A DNA stretch of 64,000 bases from Vibrio syngnathi (GTDB lineage Bacteria; Pseudomonadota; Gammaproteobacteria; Enterobacterales; Vibrionaceae): NCBI RefSeq assembly GCF_002119525.1, contig NZ_CP017917.1:930001-994000 (forward strand), written 5' to 3'. Of this stretch, positions 1 through 7,590 are shown in pieces. Positions within the stretch are counted from its first letter, which is position 1; each line of letters starts with the position of its first letter. The notes beneath the pieces were generated by a model. The model searched no databases. It was not told the DNA's origin and was given only the letters and a program-made list of their open reading frames with translations. Position numbers and translations under genes: made by a program.

Positions 1-16
1 AGCGGAAAGTAAATAC

Positions 17-57
17 AAAAAAGCGCGTTACTACCACTAGGCAATAACGCGCTTTTT
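17..57. terminator. Bidirectional Rho-independent terminator
   Basis: A 13-bp inverted repeat (arms around AAAAAGCGCGTTA and TAACGCGCTTTTT) with a short loop carries an A-run on one side and a T-run on the other. It lies 20 bases beyond the stop of the minus-strand LysE-family gene. It can therefore end that transcript and any plus-strand transcript coming from before the window. Confidence 0.85.
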
Positions 58-77
58 CAATTCAAATTGAACTGCAT

Positions 78-704
78 TTATCTGTTTATTGCCAAATATG
101 ATCCAGCCGCAATCATTATTCCACCAGCACTTTGATTTAGTCTTTTATGTGCGCGTGGCGTTTTAAGTAAACTTGCCATTCTGCCCGCCCCCATTGCAAT
201 TAGCATTAAACCGGACATCAGAGCAACAGCCGCTAAAACGGAAACCAAGATGATATCTTGTGAGCGTAAAACCGTCAGGTCAATGAAAGTCGGCAAGAAC
301 GAAATATAAAATAGAATCACTTTAGGGTTTGATGCTGAAATCAAAAAGCCTTGTGCGAAACTTGCGAGTTCTGATTTCTGACTTTGTTTTGCAGCGAGTT
401 CCGCGGAGCCTTGTACTTCAGGCAGGCTCTTAAACATCTTGTAGCCCAAGTAAATCAGATAAGCGGCACCAACGTAACGAATCATCTCAAAAGCAAACGA
501 CCAGTTCTCAGCAATCGTCGCTAGGCCAAAACAGGCAAGCGCAAGATAAATAAGATCACTGCAAATCATACCTAGCGAAAGAGTGATGCACTTTCGCCAT
601 CCATGAACCATACCACGAGCTAAAATCGCAAATACGCCAGGTCCTGGAGTAATACCAAATATAAACATGGCAATAAAGAATGTAACTGCGCCTTCTAGTG
701 ACAT
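78..704 (-). CDS. LysE/RhtB-family amino-acid exporter
   Basis: Inner-membrane translocator of the LysE/RhtB family, which exports amino acids such as threonine, homoserine or lysine; the substrate cannot be read here. About 208 residues is the normal family length. The N-terminal segment has the family glycine-proline motif (ITPGPGVFAILARG), followed by alternating hydrophobic helices typical of five to six membrane spans. A start eight codons further upstream (position 725) is open. I prefer 704 because a GAGGG Shine-Dalgarno lies about 8 bases before it and the family usually begins just ahead of the first membrane helix. It is monocistronic and ends at the terminator at 17-57. Family call firm, substrate unknown. 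Confidence 0.85.
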   Translation of the reverse strand: MSLEGAVTFFIAMFIFGITPGPGVFAILARGMVHGWRKCITLSLGMICSDLIYLALACFGLATIAENWSFAFEMIRYVGAAYLIYLGYKMFKSLPEVQGSAELAAKQSQKSELASFAQGFLISASNPKVILFYISFLPTFIDLTVLRSQDIILVSVLAAVALMSGLMLIAMGAGRMASLLKTPRAHKRLNQSAGGIMIAAGSYLAINR

Positions 705-928
705 CTGCCGTCCCTCAAATATCATTCAACATTATAATTTTCGAACGTATCATGGAGCCCCGATTCGGGTAAAGAACGTTTTTGTCTAAGAGCGTGTTTG
801 ACTAACAGCGTTTTAACTAAAAACGATTCACACAACTCATGTTTTGAATAAGTGTCACACGTAATTTCCCCACAACACCTTCGCCTAGTTCTAGCTTTAA
901 GCCCAACGTCTTTTTCGTTAAGACATAA

Positions 929-955
929 AAAAGGCGAACCGCTTGGCTCGCCTTT
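929..955 (-). terminator. Terminator of the carbonic anhydrase gene
   Basis: Inverted repeat AAAGGCGA...TCGCCTTT with a short loop and a T-run when read on the minus strand, 33 bases beyond the stop of the carbonic anhydrase gene. An almost identical copy occurs at 2137-2163. Confidence 0.8.
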
Positions 956-987
956 GAAAATATTGACTACCAATCAACGCAACAAGA

Positions 988-1848
988 TTAGTTCGATATT
1001 GGTGACAACAACTCAGGGTTTACGACTATGTTTCTCACACCGTGGGCGTGATCTTCGTTGAAGTCATTACCTTTACACCAGCTGCCAACCGTAGCGATAT
1101 TCACTTTCGCAACTTGTGGACGAACGCTCCATGTTACTTGGAAAGGTGAACCTTGCTCATTGTAACCAGGACCCGTTGTAGAACCTGCGTATTGAATCGC
1201 TGAACCGGTATTTTGAGGAATGTTTGGGGCTTGGTGTAATTCGTTCACTTTTGAATGTTTAGCGAGCGCTTCGAAATCGAGTGCTTTGTCGTCATTCACT
1301 AACACGTAAACTTGGGTTTCTACACGCAGTTGCGGGTTGGTAATTGCATCGTTAAAACAAGCGCCCAGTGTTTCACCCGGTTCAACTTGTGCTGTCGAGT
1401 ACACATAATGCACTTCGATGGTGTCACCTGAATGCAAAGAGCCATGATCGCTCGGACAAACCTCGCCCTCAAATGGTTTCAGCTCAGCAGCACTCAACTT
1501 ACCAGTGTACTTAAAACCACTTTGGAAACCCTTTCCATCACCGTTACCAACGTATTGGGTAAACTCGCCACCTTTGTGCTCAGCGTTTTTATGGAAGTGA
1601 ATATTACATAAATTCATGGCTGTTGAATCTGGGGCATCCGAAAACAGTCTGGTATTTGTTCCTTTCAATGAACCCAAATCTCGTGGGGCTTGCGGGCCAA
1701 AACCTTGCCCTTGGGTATTTTCAGAAAGCTTCGCTCTTTGTTTTGCGATAACACCATCTGAGACAGCTTCATGGATTACGTCAGATGCATTTGCTTGAGC
1801 AGATAACATCACCATCGCGACGCTTAAAAACACACTCTTGTTGTTCAT
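988..1848 (-). CDS. Secreted delta-class carbonic anhydrase
   Basis: Predicted periplasmic zinc enzyme for reversible CO2 hydration. Residues 1-21 form a signal peptide (cleavage after AQANA). The mature part contains the cluster CNIHFHKNAEHKGG at about residues 82-95, whose closely spaced histidines resemble the metal site of delta-class carbonic anhydrases, first described from diatoms and annotated in several marine gammaproteobacteria. Four cysteines (near residues 82, 132, 164 and 259) could form disulfides in the periplasm. The gene stands alone, with its own terminator at 929-955 and an operator-like palindrome upstream. I rely on remembered family resemblance. The signal peptide and histidine cluster are visible, but the enzyme class should be confirmed by profile search. 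Confidence 0.7.
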   Translation of the reverse strand: MNNKSVFLSVAMVMLSAQANASDVIHEAVSDGVIAKQRAKLSENTQGQGFGPQAPRDLGSLKGTNTRLFSDAPDSTAMNLCNIHFHKNAEHKGGEFTQYVGNGDGKGFQSGFKYTGKLSAAELKPFEGEVCPSDHGSLHSGDTIEVHYVYSTAQVEPGETLGACFNDAITNPQLRVETQVYVLVNDDKALDFEALAKHSKVNELHQAPNIPQNTGSAIQYAGSTTGPGYNEQGSPFQVTWSVRPQVAKVNIATVGSWCKGNDFNEDHAHGVRNIVVNPELLSPISN

Positions 1849-1910
1849 ATTTCTTCCCTAGAATATTGATAATAAAACCTAAACACCGGATGTAGCGGCA
1901 AATATATTAC

Positions 1911-1930
1911 TATGCTCACAAGTGAGTATA
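1911..1930. promoter_or_regulatory. Operator-like palindrome upstream of the carbonic anhydrase gene
   Basis: A near-perfect inverted repeat (TATGCTCAC-AA-GTGAGTATA, one mismatch) lies about 63-82 bases before the start of the carbonic anhydrase gene. Its size and symmetry suit a dimeric regulator, but no cognate protein is suggested by the neighbourhood. The rest of 1849-2136 shows no gene that I can support. Confidence 0.3.
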
Positions 1931-2136
1931 AGAGTTGTCTTTGTAAGATTAGATTTCATTGCTTACTTTGGGATGAGTATTAGAACCCTCGATGTATAGA
2001 ACAAGTCAAACACAGTAAATACGGCTACTCCCTTCCAGAACGAGTAATTTCCTACTTTGTTGACTGCCCCCTGACTGATCGGCTTGATAAGCGATCAATG
2101 CATATAAAGTGCAACGACGACAAGGTTTGTAAGATC

Positions 2137-2163
2137 AAAAAGGCGAACCACTTGGCTCGCCTT
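2137..2163 (-). terminator. Second copy of the GGCGAACC-type terminator
   Basis: Almost identical to the hairpin at 929-955 (AAAAAGGCGAACCACTTGGCTCGCC) and also oriented to end minus-strand transcripts. It sits 46 bases after the stop codon at 2209-2211, which ends the open extension of the lipoprotein frame. This fits the idea that the lipoprotein gene once extended to 2209. Confidence 0.65.
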
Positions 2164-2208
2164 CATCATTTCATTTAGTCATTTTGGTTACTGTGATGGG
2201 TTAACTGC

Positions 2209-2322
2209 TTAGCCGTTACCCGAAGCAAATATTCCAAATGTCATGACGTTCAATGCGTCGGTCACGCCTTCTAGAGATTTAATCACTTTCTTAGTCGGCT
2301 CATTGTTAAGTAATAGGTAACT
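2209..2322 (-). pseudogene. In-frame C-terminal remnant of the upstream lipoprotein gene
   Basis: After the TGA at 2323-2325 the same frame stays open for 37 codons and ends at TAA (2209-2211). The translated tail begins SYLLLNNEPTKKVIKSLEG and ends FGIFASGNG. It looks like protein (amphipathic helix, then a glycine-rich end) and stops shortly before a terminator. The simplest reading is that the TGA is a nonsense mutation and this is the lost C-terminus. Chance is possible for so short a stretch. Confidence 0.45.
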
Positions 2323-2679
2323 TCAAAGCCCTTTCTCATTGTCGGTCTCGACTTGATCTTCGGTCGCTTGTTTAGCGGTTACTTGAGATGCACTTCCTTG
2401 AGTAGTATTAGCTTGAACAACATCAGCTTGAGGAGCTCCAACTGATTCAGATTGTGTCTTGGCGTGTATATTTGAGTCTGTAACTAAATCAGCATTTGTC
2501 TCATCACTAGACTCGGCAATGACATTTAGATCCGTATCTTCTTCGACAGTGTTCGACAAAGTGTTTTCGTTGGTCAGTGTCTTCTCTTCGATTCGCTCAT
2601 TACTCGTTGTGGAGCAAGCGGTTAAAAAAAACAGACTAACGATGAATGTGAGTAAGTGTCTCACCATAATGATAAACAT
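2323..2679 (-). CDS. Small lipoprotein, possibly truncated
   Basis: A 118-residue protein of unknown function. A membrane-spanning N-terminus ends in a lipobox (LFFLTAC), so it should be a lipid-anchored envelope protein. The rest is highly acidic, rich in Thr, Asn, Gln and Glu, and probably disordered. The start is uncertain: ATG at 2679 has GAGG only two bases away, while ATG at 2667 has it 14 bases away. The stop may be a recent mutation, because the frame continues coherently to 2209 just before a terminator. No recognised domain. Confidence 0.6.
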   Translation of the reverse strand: MFIIMVRHLLTFIVSLFFLTACSTTSNERIEEKTLTNENTLSNTVEEDTDLNVIAESSDETNADLVTDSNIHAKTQSESVGAPQADVVQANTTQGSASQVTAKQATEDQVETDNEKGL

Positions 2680-2800
2680 GACCTCAATAAAACATTGTTC
2701 GATTGTAATTTATTTGAATTCCCATATCCAGTGCCAGAGATTAAGAATTAAGGATTAAGGATTAAGGCGATCGTAAGCGGAAGCAATTTAAGGCTCAAAC

Positions 2801-3181
2801 CTAGTAATTTGAAATCTCAATCAAGTTACCGTCAGGGTCTCGAATATAAATAGATTGAATCTTTCCCATCGCACCTGTTCTAGCTATTGGGCCTTCTTCT
2901 ATTACAACGCCTTGGCTCTCAACGTGCTCAATAACTTTAACAAGAGGCGTGTTAGATATAAAACACAGATCCGCACTGCCGACTTGCACACATCTAGCCT
3001 TTGGTTCGAACTCATGACCACTCAAGTGTAGATTGATTTTCTGAGCACCAAATGACAATGCCAAGCGTCCTTCACCGAATTGGATGGGTTTCATGCCAAG
3101 CACCCGTTGATAAAAGTCGACCGTAACTTGTAAATCACTCACGGTTAATACCAAATGATCCAACTGACTGATTTCCATCAT
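2801..3181 (-). CDS. VOC (glyoxalase/dioxygenase fold) protein
   Basis: 126-residue single-subunit member of the vicinal oxygen chelate family, which covers glyoxalase I, dioxygenases and fosfomycin or bleomycin resistance proteins. It has the typical opening (LDHLVLTVSDLQVTVDFYQRVLG) with the first metal-ligand histidine, and the closing IRDPDGNLIEI with the final glutamate. A further histidine (NLHLSGHEF) may complete the metal site. An AGGA Shine-Dalgarno lies about 5 bases before the start at 3181. The substrate cannot be inferred and the neighbours give no help. Confidence 0.85.
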   Translation of the reverse strand: MMEISQLDHLVLTVSDLQVTVDFYQRVLGMKPIQFGEGRLALSFGAQKINLHLSGHEFEPKARCVQVGSADLCFISNTPLVKVIEHVESQGVVIEEGPIARTGAMGKIQSIYIRDPDGNLIEISNY

Positions 3182-3301
3182 TATCTTCCTGTAACTAAAA
3201 GTGATAAGGGTTTATTGGCGGTGGCTAGGGCGTGTTGATGAACAATGTCATTCGACAACCCACATAACTCATAACAGCAATGTAGGTTGGAATTACTGAA
3301 C

Positions 3302-3670
3302 CTAGCCTTCGCACTTACTGAGCGTGTAGGAAACTAAACTATCATCACCCACCTTAAACACCCATATATTCTCGTCTTCGATGAAGTGAAATTCATCGGT
3401 CGATTTCGTCGGCTTTAGCGTCGCAATGAATTCCGATAACGTAGGTTCATTGATGATGAAACTCCCTTCTGACGTATTACTATCAAGATCGTTGCTGACT
3501 TTAATACTCAAAGTGGATTCAGGCAGAAGATCGGGTAACCAGCCTCTGTCGAACAAGCGCGCTTCTTTGGCTTTCTCATACGTCGAATATTCACTGCTTA
3601 CCACATCTGAACAACCAGACAACAAGACCAAAGCTGGAAGTAGTAAAGGGAGTAGAACGTTAATTTTCAT
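3302..3670 (-). CDS. Hypothetical lipoprotein
   Basis: A 122-residue protein with a lipoprotein signal peptide (lipobox VLLSGC, cysteine at residue 20), so probably anchored in the envelope. No domain is recognised. A second cysteine is three residues from the end (SKCEG) and the mature part is predicted to be mostly beta-strand. Monocistronic, between a VOC gene and a nucleotidyltransferase gene with gaps on both sides. Function unknown. Confidence 0.7.
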   Translation of the reverse strand: MKINVLLPLLLPALVLLSGCSDVVSSEYSTYEKAKEARLFDRGWLPDLLPESTLSIKVSNDLDSNTSEGSFIINEPTLSEFIATLKPTKSTDEFHFIEDENIWVFKVGDDSLVSYTLSKCEG

Positions 3671-3745
3671 TCAATTACCATGACTTTAATATAGGTTTGA
3701 GACCGAGTTTAACTACACCCGGGAATAGAGCTTAGGATTAGCGCG

Positions 3746-4558
3746 TTATAGACGTGTACATAGGCTAGTGATTCGGTCAAACATAGCTTGATTGACTGAA
3801 AAGTGCGTATTCAAAAACGCCAATTGCGCGAGTGCCGATTCCGCCGTTCTGTCATAGCCTTGCGTGAACGTTGGCAATACCTTAGCAAATTGAGGGAAAC
3901 GTGCCTCTAGCCTTCTATCCGACATAAATTCATCAACGAATTCTGGCTTAGACTTTTCAGTTTGATCGACAAGATCAATTAGACGATCAAGCGCGTAAGA
4001 TTGCACAAACCGACTCCCAGAAAGCTTTTCACCGCGGTTATAACGAGACATACCCACATAAAGATTGGTCAGTGCTTCACCGATGATCCATTCTTGAGAA
4101 TTAGGTTGGGTTGCAGCTTTTTCTGGTGGCACACAACACTGAGTGTCAAAGTCTGCTTCCTGCCAAACAATGCGACCTTCAGCAAACGGAATATGCGCTA
4201 ATTCGTGTGGTTCGAATACGGCAAACTCGCAGAATATTCCATCGGCATAAAGTACTTTGTAGCCATCGCTGGTGTTCCTTACGGCATAGTCGATTGGAAG
4301 AATGTCAGATAACCAATGCAAGCTGTCTAAGAAGTATTGCTTGTGTCCCGTTTGCACTATCGCGAAGAAATCCACATCTGAGTACTGATCCAATCGCTCC
4401 GTTTCAATACCAACAGAACCTAGCCCTAATAAAGCATGCGCCTTACCAGAAGCTTTCAAAGATTCCCCAATCGCATCTAAACGCTGTAAGAGTTTTTCTG
4501 GTGTATTTGGCTGTTGTGCTTGCATCGCTCTATCCCTATCAAATTGAATGCCACTCAA
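3746..4558 (-). CDS. Nucleotidyltransferase-fold protein
   Basis: A 270-residue cytoplasmic protein with the minimal nucleotidyltransferase signature: a G-S pair in LLGLGSVGIETERLDQYSDVDFF (about residues 44-67), where GS and the DxD acidic pair are spaced as in the Pol-beta superfamily. These acids bind the metal-nucleotide complex. The C-terminal half is helical. Size and layout recall aminoglycoside or lincosamide nucleotidyltransferases and related housekeeping proteins. I would not call it a resistance gene, because only the catalytic motif is recognised. Confidence 0.75.
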   Translation of the reverse strand: MSGIQFDRDRAMQAQQPNTPEKLLQRLDAIGESLKASGKAHALLGLGSVGIETERLDQYSDVDFFAIVQTGHKQYFLDSLHWLSDILPIDYAVRNTSDGYKVLYADGIFCEFAVFEPHELAHIPFAEGRIVWQEADFDTQCCVPPEKAATQPNSQEWIIGEALTNLYVGMSRYNRGEKLSGSRFVQSYALDRLIDLVDQTEKSKPEFVDEFMSDRRLEARFPQFAKVLPTFTQGYDRTAESALAQLAFLNTHFSVNQAMFDRITSLCTRL

Positions 4559-4686
4559 CCTAACTGATAGTTAGAACACCTATGAAGCCTAATTTATAAA
4601 ATATGTGTTTGAGATAACGATCTGCTTAACTTATTGCTTCGTTTAAACTCATCAATCATCCACACGAGTCCGTCTTTCTATCCAAT

Positions 4687-6036
4687 TTACCCCGATGACT
4701 TTGCTAAATAAGCTGCCATTTCTTGCTCTGGCACCATGCCTCCGCCAGTCGCCCATACAAGGTGTGTTGCATTGGCTAGCACCGACTCATCAATATCTAG
4801 ACGAGCAAGGTATTCTCTATTCTGTTCAACATGAATTACGCCCGGCATCCCCGCCAGTGCAGAAGGCTCCAATTGAATACCCTCCACTTGGTTCAGTTCA
4901 CCTAACAATTGATACATACGTTCGTCGGTTAACGTGTAATAGCCGTCTAGTAAACGTTCCATAGCTCGTCCGACAAAACCAGAAGCACGGCCAACGGCAA
5001 GCCCATCTGCTGCGGTCAGGTTATCGATACCCAGATCTTGCACCGCAATTTCATCATGCAGCCCAGTGTGAACGCCCAACAACATACAAGGTGAATGGGT
5101 CGGTTCAGCAAAGATACAGTGTACATGCTCACCAAAAGCCATCTTCAAGCCAAATGCCACACCACCGGGGCCGCCACCGACTCCACATGGCAAGTAAACG
5201 AATAATGGGTGTTCTTTGTCGACGACAATCTGCAGCTGATCAAATTGCTGCTTAAGCCTTTCTCCAGCTACAGAATAACCAAGAAATAGAGTTTGCGAGT
5301 TTTCATCATCAATGAAGAAACAACTCGGGTCTTGTTCCGCTTCTTTGCGACCTTGTTCTACTGCAACGCCATAATCTTGCTCATATTCGACCACATTGAC
5401 ACCATGCTCACGCAGTTTGTTTTTCTTCCACGCTCTCGCATCAGCAGACATGTGAACAGATACCGTAAAGCCTAACTTGGTACTCATTATGCCAATCGAC
5501 ATGCCTAAGTTACCCGTTGAACCTACGGCAATACTGTACTGTTTAAAGAAGTCACGAAACTCTGGCTCTAACAGTTTGCTGTAGTCATCGCTCTCACACA
5601 GTAACCCAGCTTCAATGGCAAGCTTCTCGGCATGCGTTAGTACTTCATAGATACCGCCCCGTGCTTTGATTGAACCTGAAATCGGCAAGTGACTGTCTTT
5701 TTTCATCATCAAACGCCCTTTTATAGACTGCTGATAATGATCTTCTAGTACTGATTTCATAGATGGTATATCAATAAGCTCAGATTCGATGATGCCATTG
5801 GTCACCTGTGTTTCAGGGAATGCCTTCGCCAGATAAGGGGCAAACCTTTGTAATCGCAGGCTAGCACCATTAATGTCTTTCTCGCCTAAACCCACATAAG
5901 GTAAACCTTGCTCTAACGTCGTGATGTTCGGATTAAACCAACTCACCTCTTCTAGTGCTATAAGTTGTTTTAACAACGGGAAATCGTTGGTGAGCTTCTT
6001 TATATTTAATTCACTTTTTGGGTTCAATTCAGTCAT
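4687..6036 (-). CDS. dsdA: D-serine ammonia-lyase (D-serine deaminase)
   Basis: PLP enzyme converting D-serine to pyruvate and ammonia, used for detoxification and as a carbon source. Similarity to Escherichia coli DsdA runs along the whole length: WFNP and LPYVGL near the start, [13 protein letters not shown], the PLP lysine K124 in [13 protein letters not shown], the glycine-rich phosphate loop SVGSTGNLG, and the end [14 protein letters not shown] place the start at 6036, not 6066: GGAGAAG lies about 8 bases upstream and the protein then begins like E. coli DsdA. The gene is divergent from an MFS transporter gene that may import its substrate. No dsdC-type LysR regulator is adjacent. Confidence 0.97.
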   Translation of the reverse strand: MTELNPKSELNIKKLTNDFPLLKQLIALEEVSWFNPNITTLEQGLPYVGLGEKDINGASLRLQRFAPYLAKAFPETQVTNGIIESELIDIPSMKSVLEDHYQQSIKGRLMMKKDSHLPISGSIKARGGIYEVLTHAEKLAIEAGLLCESDDYSKLLEPEFRDFFKQYSIAVGSTGNLGMSIGIMSTKLGFTVSVHMSADARAWKKNKLREHGVNVVEYEQDYGVAVEQGRKEAEQDPSCFFIDDENSQTLFLGYSVAGERLKQQFDQLQIVVDKEHPLFVYLPCGVGGGPGGVAFGLKMAFGEHVHCIFAEPTHSPCMLLGVHTGLHDEIAVQDLGIDNLTAADGLAVGRASGFVGRAMERLLDGYYTLTDERMYQLLGELNQVEGIQLEPSALAGMPGVIHVEQNREYLARLDIDESVLANATHLVWATGGGMVPEQEMAAYLAKSSG

Positions 6037-6193
6037 GGGTGAGCTTCTCCGGTATAGCACCATCATCTCTGGTACACAGCAATCTGCGCTCGTACAAACA
6101 TTTAGTTTTGAGCCTATTAAAACGGTATTTGTTTAATCATTCAATCCTCTGTAGGCTAGCCTCTCTTCTCATAAGCACACAGTAGAACCATCT
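6037..6193. promoter_or_regulatory. Divergent promoter region dsdA / MFS transporter
   Basis: 157 bases between two divergent genes must hold both promoters. Shared control by one regulator is plausible but I see no clear operator. Confidence 0.4.
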
Positions 6194-7387
6194 ATGAGCG
6201 TCTCACTTCGTAACAGTATTTTCATCATGTTAGGAATTCTATTCCTTTCACTTAACCTTCGCGGGCCTTTTACAAGCTTGGCTCCGGTGCTTTCTCAGGT
6301 TATGGAAGGGCTCAATCTTAACTCTTCAGCGGCCGGATTTTTAACGGCTTTGCCACTGTTAACGTTCGCTTTGTTTTCGCCATTCGTCACCAAGATATCC
6401 CAAAGAATCGGCCTTGAGCCTAGCCTGTTGTTAGCATTAGTGTTGATCACGACAGGCATAACACTGCGATCTTGGGGAGTTATTTCGACCTTATACATAG
6501 GTACTGTGATGATCGGCCTTGGTATCGCGATTGGTAACGTGTTGCTGCCGGTTGTGGTCAAAATCAGCTTCCCAACACGCATCGCTACTGTGACTTCTTT
6601 GTATATCTTTACGATGGGAGTTGGTTCGACGTTAGGCTCAAGTCTGATGGTTCCGTTTTCAGAGCTTACCTTGTTCACGTTTACTGGTTGGCAACTAGCG
6701 CTGGTAATGAACCTCCTATTTCCAATATTAGCCTTGATGATCTGGTTACCAAAAATCAGAAAACGTTCCTCTTCTGCAACGAATAAGAAGCAAGACGACA
6801 AACCTCTTCCAATGAAAAAGATGATTAAGAGTGGCCTTGCGTGGCAAGTGACGTTGGCGCTGGGGCTTAATTCATTTACCTTCTACTCTTTTGCGGGCTG
6901 GTTACCACCAATCCTGAACGATCTTGGCTACAGCGAGATCGATGCAGGCTACATCTACGGGTTCCTACAGTTTTCAACCATGGTCCCGGGATTGCTGTTA
7001 CTGCCGTTCTTAGGAAAAAGCGATAACCAACAATGGCTTATTACACTTTGTGCTTCGAGTGTGTTTATTGGATTAATTGGCCTTCTGTATTTGCCTGAGT
7101 TTGCGATATTCTGGGTAGGACTGTTTGGATTGGCTAACTGTTCGACCTTTATTATTGCGCTTTCTTTTGTTGGCTTACGCACATCGAATAGCAGCCAAGC
7201 CGCTTCGCTTTCGGGTATGGCTCAAGGGATCGGTTATGCCTTAGCGGCGACTGGCCCGACTCTGGTTGGTAAGCTTCATTCACTGACAGACTCTTGGAGT
7301 GTTCCTATTCTTCTGATTGCATCCGTTGCATTTGCTTGCACGATATTCGCGGCACTGGCAGCAAGAGACAAAAAGGTCAGCGTTTAA
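6194..7387 (+). CDS. MFS transporter, CynX/NimT-like
   Basis: A 397-residue inner-membrane carrier with about 12 hydrophobic segments. The opening (FLSLNLRGPFTSLAPVL) and the charged cytoplasmic loop in the middle (about residues 190-212, rich in Lys/Arg) fit the CynX/NimT (cyanate / 2-nitroimidazole) subfamily of the major facilitator superfamily. Members move small anions and unusual substrates, and most are uncharacterised. Divergence from dsdA suggests D-serine or a related amino acid as substrate. That is inference from position only; DsdX, the E. coli D-serine permease, belongs to a different (gluconate permease) family. Confidence 0.85.
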   Translation: MSVSLRNSIFIMLGILFLSLNLRGPFTSLAPVLSQVMEGLNLNSSAAGFLTALPLLTFALFSPFVTKISQRIGLEPSLLLALVLITTGITLRSWGVISTLYIGTVMIGLGIAIGNVLLPVVVKISFPTRIATVTSLYIFTMGVGSTLGSSLMVPFSELTLFTFTGWQLALVMNLLFPILALMIWLPKIRKRSSSATNKKQDDKPLPMKKMIKSGLAWQVTLALGLNSFTFYSFAGWLPPILNDLGYSEIDAGYIYGFLQFSTMVPGLLLLPFLGKSDNQQWLITLCASSVFIGLIGLLYLPEFAIFWVGLFGLANCSTFIIALSFVGLRTSNSSQAASLSGMAQGIGYALAATGPTLVGKLHSLTDSWSVPILLIASVAFACTIFAALAARDKKVSV

Positions 7388-7414
7388 ACGAGCACAGAAC
7401 AGTGATGGTCTTGC

Positions 7415-7525
7415 GTCTCTCTTGCTAGCGATTGTCTTGATATATTCATTCGGCGATAAACCAAATGCATCTTTAAAAGCATGACCCACTCTACAATTTG
7501 TTGTTAAAGGAACACTTGTTGACAT
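7415..7525 (-). pseudogene. Remnant of an AraC-family regulator (C-terminal HTH)
   Basis: A minus-strand reading frame encodes CRVGHAFKDAFGLSPNEYIK followed by TIASKRDAR. This matches the recognition end of AraC-family DNA-binding domains (pattern: F-K-x-x-F-G-x-S-P-x-x-Y). A stop codon directly precedes the local ATG and no sensor domain or first HTH is in frame. An upstream fragment in another frame (ASLKSFRRDL) is faintly similar to a first HTH. The piece lies just after the MFS gene. I read it as a decayed regulator, perhaps once controlling dsdA and the transporter. Confidence 0.55.
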
Positions 7526-7590
7526 TCAGGTTACAAATCACGTCTAAAACTCTTTAGACTCGCCCCACGACTTTTAATGGGAATGATTGG

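Noticed and set aside
722..973. Small minus-strand open frame ahead of the carbonic anhydrase terminator
   Set aside because: It contains the terminator hairpin at 929-955, has no Shine-Dalgarno and shows no protein-like pattern.
3746..4558. Aminoglycoside resistance gene
   Set aside because: Only the general nucleotidyltransferase signature is visible; no resistance-family features or mobile context.
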